Below, piece by piece: positions 12,787 through 22,959 of a stretch of DNA of 64,000 nucleotides. The position numbers were made by a program, and so were the translations under genes. Numbering within the stretch: position 1 is the first letter of the stretch; every line of letters begins with the position of its first letter. Under the pieces are notes generated by a model, which was not told where the DNA came from, searched no databases, and worked only from the letters and a program-made list of their open reading frames with translations. The stretch spans positions 1,550,001 to 1,614,000 of the forward strand of contig JAITYX010000102.1 in assembly GCA_021018815.1 (NCBI GenBank). The letters run 5' to 3'. This stretch comes from Talinum fruticosum (Eukaryota > Streptophyta > Magnoliopsida > Caryophyllales > Talinaceae).

Positions 12787-14316
12787 ATGAATTTCATGAT
12801 CGAGTTAACCCGATGGATGCATGAGATGAGTAAAGCTGATAGATCCGGATTATCAAATTATGGGTTGAATCTCCTATTCAACATACACCAAGTGAAGGTC
12901 TACTGGACTTTCTTGAGGGTTACTTGTGGCTTTTTAGGACCCGTACCATTATGTCTTCAGGTTTGGGGATAAGGAACTATGCCCCCTGCCTCAATAATTT
13001 GATGCCATATTTGGTAGCTATAGGCGTGCAAAACCAATATTACCCAAATCATCCGAAAACCTATACGAGACGTACAAATACCTCCTAAAACTGAGCAATA
13101 AGAATTTAGGGTGGATTCTTATCCGAAAACAGTAAATCGACAAACCTCATCGAAGCATTACCGGCATACGTATGCTTATTCAATGGCAATCATCATGCCA
13201 AGGCAGCGGACCATCATCACTTGTCTAATAGGTGGGTTCTTGCTGGTAGGAGATCACAGGGATATGGCACCGGTGGCACTACTCGTGGTTAGTTGAACAA
13301 TTAGAGAATTATTGTTCTCTAAACCCTTGATAGGCTTGGACCAGGTTGAAGTAAATGTTGAGGCAAACTTCTCCGAGAACCCCTGTTATTGCAGGTAAGC
13401 ACATAATGATAGATAAGATCAGGCGGCAAGGACCACTCTGCGGCACCGTCGAGGTTGGAACGCCATTGGTTCATGCCGAAAGTGTCTAGCTTTTGCTTTT
13501 TCTCTTTTTTCGTTGCTTTTCCCTTTTTTTCTATTGATTTTGCTCCTGTTAGGCCTAAAAAATTGGACTATGGCTGTGCAGGACACTTATTTTGATTTTG
13601 CATATGTGATGTGCGGATTTGGTTGATGGAGCACTTAAAGCTAATTCGGTCTCCATCGAAAGTCGATACACACTTAACCGTACACTTTTGCTAGCAAAAA
13701 TGAGGAGATATGGTAGCTGATCACCCAGCTTCTTGGTGGGAGGAGTACCTCGAAATCATAGCAATAATATAACATTCTACGTTGAACGCTGGAAGGTGTC
13801 CCGATTCCCTTTGTACGCTTATTGGGTCTAAAAGCAGTAACTACTACTTCCCCGATCGTGTGTTACGACAAATGGGAAGAGAGCAAACGATTCCCTTATT
13901 GGACTACATCCGGCCTACCCCTTTCAATATATTTGAGGGATTTGGCAACTTTAGACGGACTAGATCCGGGCCTGAATATTTGATGAACCTGTCAAAGTTG
14001 CTGACACCTTCGAGTACACCCAATACTTGCTATTTCTCCCTATTATCTAGAGTGGATAATAGAAGTGGATCCCCAACGACGCAAGCCACTAAGAGCCGGA
14101 GAGTTGGATCTTGAAGATGTTGTCCATGATGTTGCTCCTCTCCAAATTTGCAAAATAAACCTTCGGGTAGCTGAACACGTTCGGTAAAGAGAAACTGAAG
14201 CCAAGGAAGTCGAAGAAAGGAGGGCCTGCAGAATCAAAGAGCTGAAGGAACTGGTCACCCGGGAAGACAGAGCTGAGTCTAATGATCCTCAAGGAAAGAA
14301 AATAAAGATAGACTAG
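12787..14316 (+). pseudogene. Tat antisense ORF 2: DUF7745/PMD-like with coiled-coil tail, broken
   Basis: The ATG at 12787 opens MNFMIELTRWMHEM for 61 codons. In a neighbouring frame lies DPYHYVFRFGDKELCP (about 12938-12985), matching the W.P..H.F.FG..EL.PT pattern of DUF7745/PMD-type ORFs in Ogre/Tat elements. Later, FPDRVLRQMGREQTIP (about 13850-13900) matches the FPDRVLRQFG..Q.IP motif of the same families. The end (about 14160-14316) is rich in Glu/Arg/Lys and reads as a probable coiled coil closing with a stop at 14316. At least three frameshifts or stops. It is a second, tandem antisense ORF in the same element, with its own TATA box. Confidence 0.6.
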
Positions 14317-14633
14317 GGCTTAGGATAGAATAGAATTTATGATAGAATAAAAAGAGATGGAGCTTTAGTTTTGCCTCTTTAGAATAATCTTATTATTGTT
14401 TTACAAGTACTCTGCTTGCAATTATTTCCCTTTATTAGGTATGCATTCGGGTAAGTAGTAGGCTTACCTATTATAAAATAAAAGTGAGTATTTTGCTATA
14501 CTTTTATATTTTATCACTCACCTAAAGGTAAAAATAAATAAATTGGACCTCCTAATTGGACCGCCAATAAAAAAATAAAAGACATGAATAGACCGCTTAA
14601 TTAGACCATCCCGGAAGTAAATAAGGGAACCAT
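14317..14633. other. Junction between antisense ORF 2 and truncated RT
   Basis: AT-rich, with no protein match. RNase H and integrase of the Tat element would be expected on the minus strand between here and the RT. They are absent, so an internal deletion ended here. Confidence 0.5.
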
Positions 14634-17190
14634 CTAATCTAACATTTGAAAGCAAATTACAAAGTACAAAAAGAACGTGGCTCGGCCAACCCACCTTTGC
14701 CGGGTGGTGGCCGGCGCCCACCATGGCTCTGGCCCGGTTGGGATGCAACTAGCACTCGGAGGATTAGCTAGGTATTCCTTAACCTTCTTGAGTGCTTGGT
14801 GGCACTCGAAATCCCAAATGGGCTCATATCCTTTCTTTAACTTCTTGAAAATAGGTTCACAAATCATAGTCGGTTTTGATATGAAACGATCGATGTAATG
14901 TAAACGTCCTAAGAAACCCCTTATCTCTTTTTCTATGCCCGTCGGAGGGTTCTCATGAATGGTTGTGATCTTGGATGGATCAACATTAATTCCTCTATGA
15001 TCGACAACATAGCCTAGCAGTTTACCCGAGGTTACTCCAAAGGCACACTTTTGAGGATTAAGGCGCATGTTGTATTTCCTAAGTCTTTGGAAGAATTTCC
15101 TTAGGGTCGGGTAGGTGCCCCGCCCTATCTTTAGACTTTATGATCATGTCGTCCACGTAAACTTCAGCTTCCTTGTGGATAATTTCATTTAATAAGGTTG
15201 TTGTTGTCCTTTGATATGTTGCACCCAAATGACATCACCACATAGCGGTGACTCCCAATTGAGTGATCAAGGTCGTCTTTTTGTATCTTTTCCAGCCGTC
15301 TTCACCTGATTATACCCAAGCATAACCGTCCATGAACGAAAGCAAAGCATGACCCGTTGTATTATCTACAAAGATGTGGATATGAGGGAGCGGAAAATCG
15401 TCTTTAGGACTGGCCTTATTCAAATCTCCGACGTCGACACACATACGAACCTTGCCGTCTTTCTTTGGAATCGGAACTATGTTTGGTACCCACCGAGCAT
15501 AGTGAACTACCTTAATGAACCCAGCCTCTAACTACTTCTGAACCTCTTCCTTAATCTTTAAAGCCCACTCGGGTTTCATCCTCCTCAACTTCTGCTTGAC
15601 TTGCTTAGCATCTTCGTAAAGTGGAATTTTATGTTCCACTGTGCTTGGAACAATACTCGGTGTGTCTTTGTAGGACCATACAAAGACATCTATAAACTTT
15701 GTAAGGAGTGAAGTAAATTGTTTCCGCTTTTCTAGATCCAAAGTTCTCTCGATCTTTACTTACCCTAGATTAATTATTATTGTTTCCTCAATTATTGTTG
15801 AGCGACATTCATGATCTTCCACAGACTTTTATTAATTCTTTAGGGATTTCTTATTCATCATTAGCGGTAAAACAATTGAAAGTAAGAGGATGCAAAGAGT
15901 AAGCGGAAAGGTTCATTTTATTGAATAAAGCAACAAGTACATTAGACTCGAAATTGAAGACTCGGAACTAGAATTGAAGGAAAAGAACTAGAAATAATTG
16001 AAGGAGAAATACAAGCCCTAGTACTAGACTCGGAAGGAGGATGCGCTCCTAGGCTAACACCGAATTCTTAGCCCTCATCGGCGTCAATCCAAGTGACATG
16101 CTTGGATCCTTCAATATCAACGTTGGTGATGAATGCGGACGAATTGAACTACGGGTGCGACATAGCTCATGACAGATGCGAGACTCGAACTCCTTCTAGG
16201 TTACCCTCTTGTCCGAACAAAATACCGAAAAGATTATTACTAGTGAGGTTGGTCCAGTTTAGTGTTGATCGTCTCTGTTTTCAAGGAGGTAAGGTGCCTC
16301 CTTCTCCGGAATATAATAGTCATTGAAAATCTCCAAACTAGGTACTAGGATGACTTTTTCCTTAATATATTAAGGCTCGGGACAACTTTAATAAGGGAAG
16401 TTATCACCTTCTTTTAAGAACTGCCTATTCGAGTATAAGGAAAGGCCTTGATAGAGCAAACTGTGTAAAAGGTGCGAGTCCTCTTAGTTTAAATTTCTAA
16501 CTTTTCTTGGGCTATTTCCTTAGCAGTAGGTTGATAGCCTAACCTAATGTTGTAGTTATTAGTGGGTTCAAGGGGTGGAAAAGTAAAGTGGTATGCCCTT
16601 CGACTGCGATAAAAACGTAGAAAATACCCCTTTTTCTTAAGCATCGAATGGACACTAGGGTTGCCATAAGGATTGAAGCTAAGAGGTGCTTTATCCCTTG
16701 CTAAGGCAGCGATGGTCTTGAATCCATACAATTCCTTATTATTAGCATCGTGTTCGATCTCACCCATGGATTCTTTAGAAGTAATTGTAGCACAAATATT
16801 ATCCCTGTTGACGAGTTATCAATTGACCTTTAATGATCATCTTAACTTTCCGATGTAGTGTAGAAGGCACTACTCGATGATCATGTAACCAAGGTCATCC
16901 TAGGAGTAATTTGAAGGTAGTCTGGGATATCCAGGACTTGGAATTCGATGTTCCTTTCCACTCGGCCCTATGTTGATTGACGAGGTCACTATTCCCAAGA
17001 CTGTTCTTTTGCAATTATCATAAGCTCGAAGATGGACGAGTCTGTTTCGAGAGTTGTTGCTCCCTAATTCCTAACCTTCTAGGAGTTCTCCAGAGACATA
17101 CATTTACCATTGATCTATTGTCTACCAATGTTAGGGAACAAACTTGTTGATGCAAGTTACTGGTCAAATAAAGGGCATTGTTATGTGCAA
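14634..17190 (-). pseudogene. Tat/Ogre pol: protease, G-rich linker, reverse transcriptase (truncated)
   Basis: Read on the minus strand. The protease core is near 17135-17100, where VDNRSMVNVC resembles the Ogre form of the aspartic motif (D-N/G-G-S..NV), followed by KLLLG and a VPSTLH segment. The linker at 16767-16489 includes MLKKKGYF and LGYQPTAKEIA, like the glycine-rich segment after the Tat protease. The RT part begins at 15741 (FVWSYKDTP, then MKPEWALKIKEEVQK), has the catalytic YVDD intact at 15159-15148, and continues with MRLNPQKCAFGVTSGK and EIRGFLGRLHYI. Homology ends near 14750, so RNase H and integrase are lost. There are numerous frameshifts. The protein would have acted in the virus-like particle to copy element RNA into DNA. 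Confidence 0.75.
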
Positions 17191-17689
17191 CGCCTTCTTT
17201 TGAGAGATCATTCGATCAAAGGTGAGAGTTTCATCCCCACTCGTTAACCAATCCTACCACTTCCTCTGCGTGATTTCGGGAGAGACTTCTATCTTACTCG
17301 GTGCATCAATTAAAGCCTCGTCTATGTTTACGGGAAGCAAATATTAATTACTAGATTGAGATATCGGCTTTTAATTTCTAGAGTGGCTTAATGATTAGAT
17401 CTTCTTCTTTTGTGGCTTTAGGCTCTTTTGGGCCTTCCCGAGTCTATTGTGGACCCAAGGGTACAGTATGTCGTCCGGATCTAGTGTGGAATTGGATTGC
17501 ATGACTTTTAGCGTCTCCCAAAAGTCTTCTTCTTCTAAGTGTGGTGTGCCCTAAAAGTCATAAGTGTTGTTGTCACTTGTTGCTTCTCGTTTCGTAGTCA
17601 TCTTGTTCATCACTTACCCACAACCCTTGAACTTTTAGATCTAAAGGAGATAAGCTAAGAAATGTCACAGATTCATCAATATCCTTGAT

Positions 17690-18999
17690 AAAAATAGATA
17701 GGTCCCACTGACCTTGAGTGGGTTCAGCGAAAATGGCTAAGGTCTCGCTGGAAGGGTTTTTATTATTACTTGGTTTCGGGCAGCCTTAGGCAAAGGTAGT
17801 TGGCCATTTCGAAACATGTTTTCAAGTTTGTTCTTCAATGTCCAACACTTGTTTGGTTTCGTGTCCTTGTGAATGATGATATTTGCAAAATTTTCCCGTG
17901 TCCCAATTTTTGGATTGTTTTGCGGTTTCGATTCTACTCTAGTGGGTGGCAATTCTATCTTTCCCTTTTCCAAGAGACAATCGAGGGCTTTAGTGTAAGT
18001 AGTATCAATAGGAGTGTAGTCGGTATACCTGTTGAGGGCATTGATATCTACACCCTTATTAGCATTGCTCGTATTGGAGGTTTTCTTATCTTTGGAATGA
18101 TAATTATCTCTATACCCGGTCGCGACTTTTGTGGTCACGATGAGACAATTCTTCTTATATCAACAAACCAGCATCTATAAGGGTTGAAAATTTTATCATG
18201 GGTAGGAATTTGAGGTGCTAATTGTAATTTGGTTGAAGGTTTTTCATAAGGATCCCGACTTGGTGTTTCTCGGAGGGTCAATCAACCATGTAGGCAGCCT
18301 TTGATCTCCATCCGGTGAGGTAATATATGAATCTCTTCTTCTGGCCTAACTTAATTAGTTCCATGTCTTTGAGGGTAACAGGCATATCGGTGCTATAGGA
18401 GTATTGATGGAGGAACTCCTTGCACTGGATCGATCCAGATTGGCAACCTTGCGAGGGTTGACTACATTATACCACTTCATTACATCCGTGTTGAACGTCT
18501 ATGGAAGATAATTTGATAAGTGTCTTCAGTAATGTTCTTAAGAGTCATTGCTCATAAGAAGTTGCATATGTGAAGATGGGGATTCTCCAAATTTTTGAAC
18601 TCATGGTAAACTTAGGAGGTAGTTCATCCTTAGAGATTGAGGTGAATCCCTTATGATCGAAGTAGTGATTACTCGAACATGGATGATTCCCTTAACATCT
18701 ATTGTATCCGATCTACATGTGGATCATGCTGAGGTTTGGATTCACGCTTAGGGGATTCATGTTTGGGGCTCTCTGGAAGCGACAAGATAGGTGGAGGTGC
18801 CATAACCAATGCCTTTTCTCTTCTCAAACGCTTACCTTCCTCATCTCTCTTACTCGTCCTCAATAGCCCTTATGATAGTCTTAATATCCCTTGATATAGA
18901 TGACATTTTCTCCTCTTGATCATTTAATCTAGTTTTCACCCTGGCTATATTCTCATTAAGCAAATTGAGATTAAGTGATTGCTCTGGGTTTAAATCCAT
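17690..18999 (-). pseudogene. Tat/Ogre gag, broken
   Basis: It starts at the minus-strand ATG at 18999 (MDLNPEQSLNLNLLNENIAR) and soon frameshifts. A 133-codon open stretch (18138-17737) carries HKDTKPNKCWTLKNKLENM followed by GQLPLP. This corresponds to the Tat gag C-terminal motif in which a CX2H...C knuckle is followed by LK..IE.L...G.L. The knuckle is degenerate (first cysteines missing). Gag would form the particle and bind RNA. It sits upstream of the protease as expected. Upstream of the start I see no primer-binding site or LTR. Confidence 0.6.
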
Positions 19000-19000
19000 T

Positions 19001-19700
19001 GGAAGGGACCTATTTCTAGATATTATCTTACGGCAAGGAATAGATTGAGACAGCGTAGTGTGAAATGTTATTTTTAATTTTTGAAAAATGATCGAATGGT
19101 TTTTTCGAATTTTTGGTATAAGCTAATTCCCTCATAAAGTTAATTTTCAAACAAACAAAAAGAGATTAACATATCTTTATAATTATATAAATCATCCAAA
19201 ATATGTCAATACATCTATGTCCAAAAGTTAAGTTGTCACGAAAATAGTAATTAATGTATATAGACACCCAAACCAACATCGTACTATGACCAAAAATTAT
19301 ATTTACTACAACCCACAACCAATTCACCAAAAAGAAAAGAAAATTCATGTTCGCACCTCGATTGTTTCGGCAACCATCATCGAACTTCATGTACTTGATA
19401 ATATCCATATCTTGAATCATCTAACTTCATGTACTTGATAATATTCATATTTTCTATACTTTATATCTGCTTAGAACAAACATTTTAAGCTTATTATAGC
19501 TTGAAAGAAACCTCAAAAGATTATTTAGAATTAAATCTTCACATCACCAACACCTACAAGCAATAACTTAAATAAAACAAATAGACTTCTAAAGAAAAAG
19601 AAGTTAAAACTGCCACTAACATACAATAGCAAAAATAACTCACAATGATAACAAACAATTAGAGAAGATAGAGGCTAGAAGAGGGGTCCATTACAGTCAT
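19001..19700. other. AT-rich stretch without identifiable gene
   Basis: This should hold the 5' leader of element O, then the left edge of CACTA-1. I could not find a CACTA terminus or an LTR edge. A duplication of about 40 bases is present (next entry). Confidence 0.4.
19383..19460 (+). repeat. Two-copy tandem duplication, period 40 bp
   Basis: AACTTCATGTACTTGATAAT occurs at 19383 and again at 19423, with similar sequence after each copy. Confidence 0.7.
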
Positions 19701-19713
19701 GTTAGAAGAACTC

Positions 19714-21335
19714 CTACACAACAAATTTTATCAAATGTAAGTGCAACAGTTTTTGGCAATGCGGATAAATAGCGAAAGTCGAACAACATTTATGCCCACA
19801 CTTTAAACTATTTGTAAGAGTACTAACCTTATTCATCCAAAAAACATGAGCATGTCTATGAGCATCATCTTTCACATCAAGGAGCTGAAAATGGTGATGC
19901 GATACTAGAATGTCGGGGAGAACAAGATCCTTTAGCAGCTTGATTTCCTTGACAAGTTCTCCTATATCTCTTTCATGAGAAGCTTCCATATCAAGAATCC
20001 TCTTTTGATGTGACACTTCCACATGCTCGATATTTACAACTTGATTTATCAGCTCATTAATCAATTGATTTTTCTATTGTAGCTCAGCTTTCATATCAGC
20101 CTTACTCGGTTCTAGTCCTCTAAGATCCTTAGGCTTTATGCCGGATCCAAAGCAAATTACACGCTCTCAATTTTATGTCCAAAACATTTCTCCACCAAGT
20201 CAAATTGAGATATTATTGGATTCTTTTCAGATTCTTCCACAATATCATCCTACAAATACGAAAGTCAAAATATAAGATTGAACATGAATGAAAATTTTGA
20301 AAACCATATCAGCTGCCAACAAAAAAAGTAAATAAGTTGTACATATATTGTTGCATCTTCTTCGCTCAATTTACCACCCTTTTTCTTTCGAGTTGCTTTA
20401 AAGATCTAAGCAATGCTTGGTACCTTCCCGTTCTTGCCCCCTATTGAAAAAATAACAAACTAAATCAAATAATGCTAAAATAATCCATTTACTAAAACCT
20501 ATGACAAGAAATACCAAATGGTTATTAGTATTAGTACGAAGAGGTAGAAGCATAGGGGAGAACAGGATATAACAAGCCTTTATTTTGTGAAGAGGGTATA
20601 TTTTGAAGCTAGATTTATGCATACCAAATAATCATAGATAAATTTATCGAATCGGATTGCTACTGGTGCGAGGAAGCATTCTTAATTGAGCTCTATTTTC
20701 TGAATTTCTAACACTTTTTATCTCGTATATCACAATATTTTAGTTATACAAGAATTAAAATACTCAAAAGAGTAGTGAAACAAAATATTCATATCATAAG
20801 TTAACACAGTCCTAGTATGTACCGAAAGTCTCGAGTCGAGTATAATGCTCTAACACCAACCATTCCCAATCTTGTTTAAGCAAGCCTTTGGGGAAATTAT
20901 TTGGTGAAAATACTTCTTGAAGAGCAGAAACTTTTTTCAGGTGAAATTGCTTCATTTCCCTCGCCATTGGTTCCATAGATTCCTTGCCTACTTCATCATG
21001 ATCTTGCGATGATGCTCTAGACCATCTCCTTCAAACTTATCCTATAACATGGGATAAAATCCATATTATCTTTCACATGCTTTCTTTCTAGCTAGCCACA
21101 AATTTAAAGTAAAGAAAATTCATCTTATCATACCACAATAGAATTCCATAATTTATCTAAATCTTTGGAATCAACTTCATTCCAACTATGTACTTTGATC
21201 GGCAACATGCTACGATCACAAACAAGTTTACCGATATGTCTTGAAACTGGACATTGGTTATCGACTACCAGTCCATTATTATAGAAGGTTATTTCAAGTT
21301 TTTACCCATCTTTAAGAGTTGCCCCTTGCCTAACC
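19714..21335 (-). pseudogene. CACTA-1 TNP1-like (Transposase_24 / Ptta-En-Spm) gene, broken
   Basis: On the minus strand, after a short exon-like start at about 21335, the frame reads CPVSRHIGKLVCDRSMLPIK and SWNEVDSKDLDKLWNSI, the central motif of plant Transposase_24 proteins (S.IG..VR...P......W..V....D.IW). The next pieces contain NLWNQWRGK (21000 region), FPKGLLKQDWEWLV (20885-20850), then a C-terminal coiled coil, INELINQVVNIEHVEVSHQK (20064-19980), ending at 19714. These pieces look like exons separated by AT-rich introns, but there are also true stops. TNP1-type proteins bind subterminal repeats of the element and assist transposition in En/Spm. Confidence 0.65.
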
Positions 21336-21349
21336 TTATTTCTACCCCT

Positions 21350-22114
21350 AGTTTTGAAGTATGTTGTGTTTTCTTTTACTTGCTTTCACTAGTATTACCT
21401 GCAAAATAAAAGGTTCATGATTTAAACATAAATTAGAGGAATACCAAGAATTTGTGCCATAAGAAAAAGTAACCAACTTGTTGTATGAGAGTCCAAGATC
21501 TTTAAAATCATTCTTCAAAAAATCTAACAACATAGTAAATGATTCATTACTCAATTGACCAAGAGACTTAATATGTAACAATTTCACCATTGTAGATAAC
21601 TTAGAACAGTTCGAGCCTAGATATGCAGGTTGCTCAAAGTCCTTAATTAACCTAAAAATTTTTTTGCTTCAACATGAGGTTCCTCAATGTATTCCTCTTT
21701 GGTTGATGCTCCAATCTCAATACCTTGTTCAATGATACCATGATAAATAGGGAATAAATCTCTAATCATTTCACTAATTTCATCATTACTTTGAGAACCA
21801 CCCTCTAACTCTTCCTCAACATGAAACTTCCTTTTCATCTCACAATCGTCGGTTTCAAGTTCTTTGTCCATTTCTCCATGATGATACCAAAATGTGTAGC
21901 ATTCAAGTATCTCATATGCTATGAGATGTGTCTCAACTACATCTCTAGAATGTTCTCTTCAATTACAACATTTCACTCATGGGCACTTTATAATATTCGT
22001 TACTTCTCCTAATTAATTGAATGCAAACGAAAAGAAGTCCTTCAATCATTGATTATGTTTATCACTAAGACGATCATCACAATAGAGAGCCACCCAACTC
22101 TTATTAGGTACCAT
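21350..22114 (-). pseudogene. CACTA-1 TNP2 N-terminal part (Transpos_assoc domain)
   Basis: It starts MVPNKSWVALY at 22114. A Transpos_assoc pattern follows, with stops inside: IKCPxVKCCN, VVETHLIAYEI, then YTFWYHHGE (near 21895), i.e. the C.C..C.N / HL...G / Y..W..HGE signature. An open frame (21871-21647) then has acidic linker sequence. Next comes the segment HVEAKKFLG, then KLLHIKSLGQLSNESFTMLL, the TNP2 motif before the catalytic region. The large catalytic Transposase_21 domain is missing: homology jumps to the TNP1-like gene at 21335. The middle of the transposase was therefore lost by internal deletion. Confidence 0.65.
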
Positions 22115-22129
22115 GTCTCGTGCAAATAA

Positions 22130-22580
22130 ATTAATTAAAAGTATGTGTACATATATATATACATGTGTGTGTATGTGTGTGAGTGTGTTGAAACAAAAAA
22201 AGTCAAAAGTGCAAGAATCGTAGTGCAGAAAGGCAATAAGGTAATGCCTTCAAACAATGTCTATTTATAAACAAAAGGATTCGCAAATATGTACATGAAC
22301 CCAAATCACCAATGAAGTATAACTAATATTAATGTCAAATCAACAAAGACATAACAACAAAATTTACAAAAGAAGTTAAGAAAAAGTTACATGAAAAACA
22401 AGCCACAAGACCAACACGCATATAGACATTTTTAGTTAAATATTTCTTACCATCTTCACCATTAGTAGGGGCTGATAAATCTCCATTTTATCTTGAATTA
22501 AACAATGAATTTTGAATAGGTTGTTTCCTTGGTGGTAGTGACTCCCTTAATGTCTTAGTAGGTGGAGGTTATTTGGTTTT
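22130..22580. other. AT-rich gap with TG/TA simple repeat
   Basis: Non-coding. It contains an ATATATATATACATGTGTGTGTATGTGTGTG stretch of simple sequence at about 22151-22186 and no gene I can support. Confidence 0.5.
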
Positions 22581-22602
22581 AGTTATGATGTCATTTTCAT
22601 CA

Positions 22603-22959
22603 ACAAAGTTGTAGGTAACTAGTGGTAAGATTAGGACCTTCAAGTGGTTCATCAATCACATATATATGGACCGTTTTACATTTTTCAAGTTTACGTAACA
22701 AATCTAATACATCTTTGTCACCAATGATCCTCCTCAACTCACTCGCCTGCTTTAGAACTCTTACACCAAAGTTCAGCAATATTAACCTTGTATTTACAAT
22801 CATCTCTCAACAAATTACCCAACTCAATCAAAGACAATTTATCGATTCATAGTCAAGTGTAGTGCATCCAATCTCTCCAATAAAACGAATTGTTTTGTCC
22901 CTTTTCTCAAATTTTCCACCACAATGAAAGTGCAATTTAATTTTAGAATCTAAAGACAT
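22603..22959 (-). pseudogene. MULE-type N-terminal (PB1-like) domain fragment
   Basis: The minus-strand ATG at 22959 gives MSLDSKIKLHFHCGGKFEKR, then the frame breaks. A second frame continues ELRRIIGDKDVLDLLRKLEK and VHIYVIDEPLEGP. The H-x-GG-x-F start, a central L.Y..DYES.N.L stretch, and the L..I..D.DV..L...E....VHIYV ending match the PB1-like domain at the N-terminus of plant Mutator-like (MuDR) transposases. No MULE catalytic domain or zinc knuckle follows; the next coding homology is CACTA TNP2. It is thus a fragment, either of an old MULE or of a host-derived copy captured by the CACTA. Confidence 0.55.

Larger units (their letters stand above)
7393..19050 (-). mobile_element. Tat/Ogre-type Ty3/gypsy element O, 5'-truncated
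   Basis: Read on the minus strand the order is gag (18999-17690), protease, a glycine-rich linker and RT (to 14634), two opposite-strand ORFs (14316-9725), polypurine tract (8982-8967) and 3' LTR (8966-7393). Antisense ORFs between pol and the 3' LTR are a known feature of the Tat clade. RNase H and integrase are missing between the RT and the antisense ORFs. No 5' LTR or primer-binding site is visible beyond gag. All frames are broken. The lineage call rests on the protease motif, RT motif and layout. Confidence 0.75.

Noticed and set aside
14677..14898. + strand ORF of 73 codons
   Set aside because: Antisense of the RT segment of element O.
17800..18180. 126-codon + strand hydrophobic ORF
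   Set aside because: Antisense to the Tat gag frame 18138-17737, which has a recognisable LKNKLENM motif; the hydrophobic look is a strand artefact.
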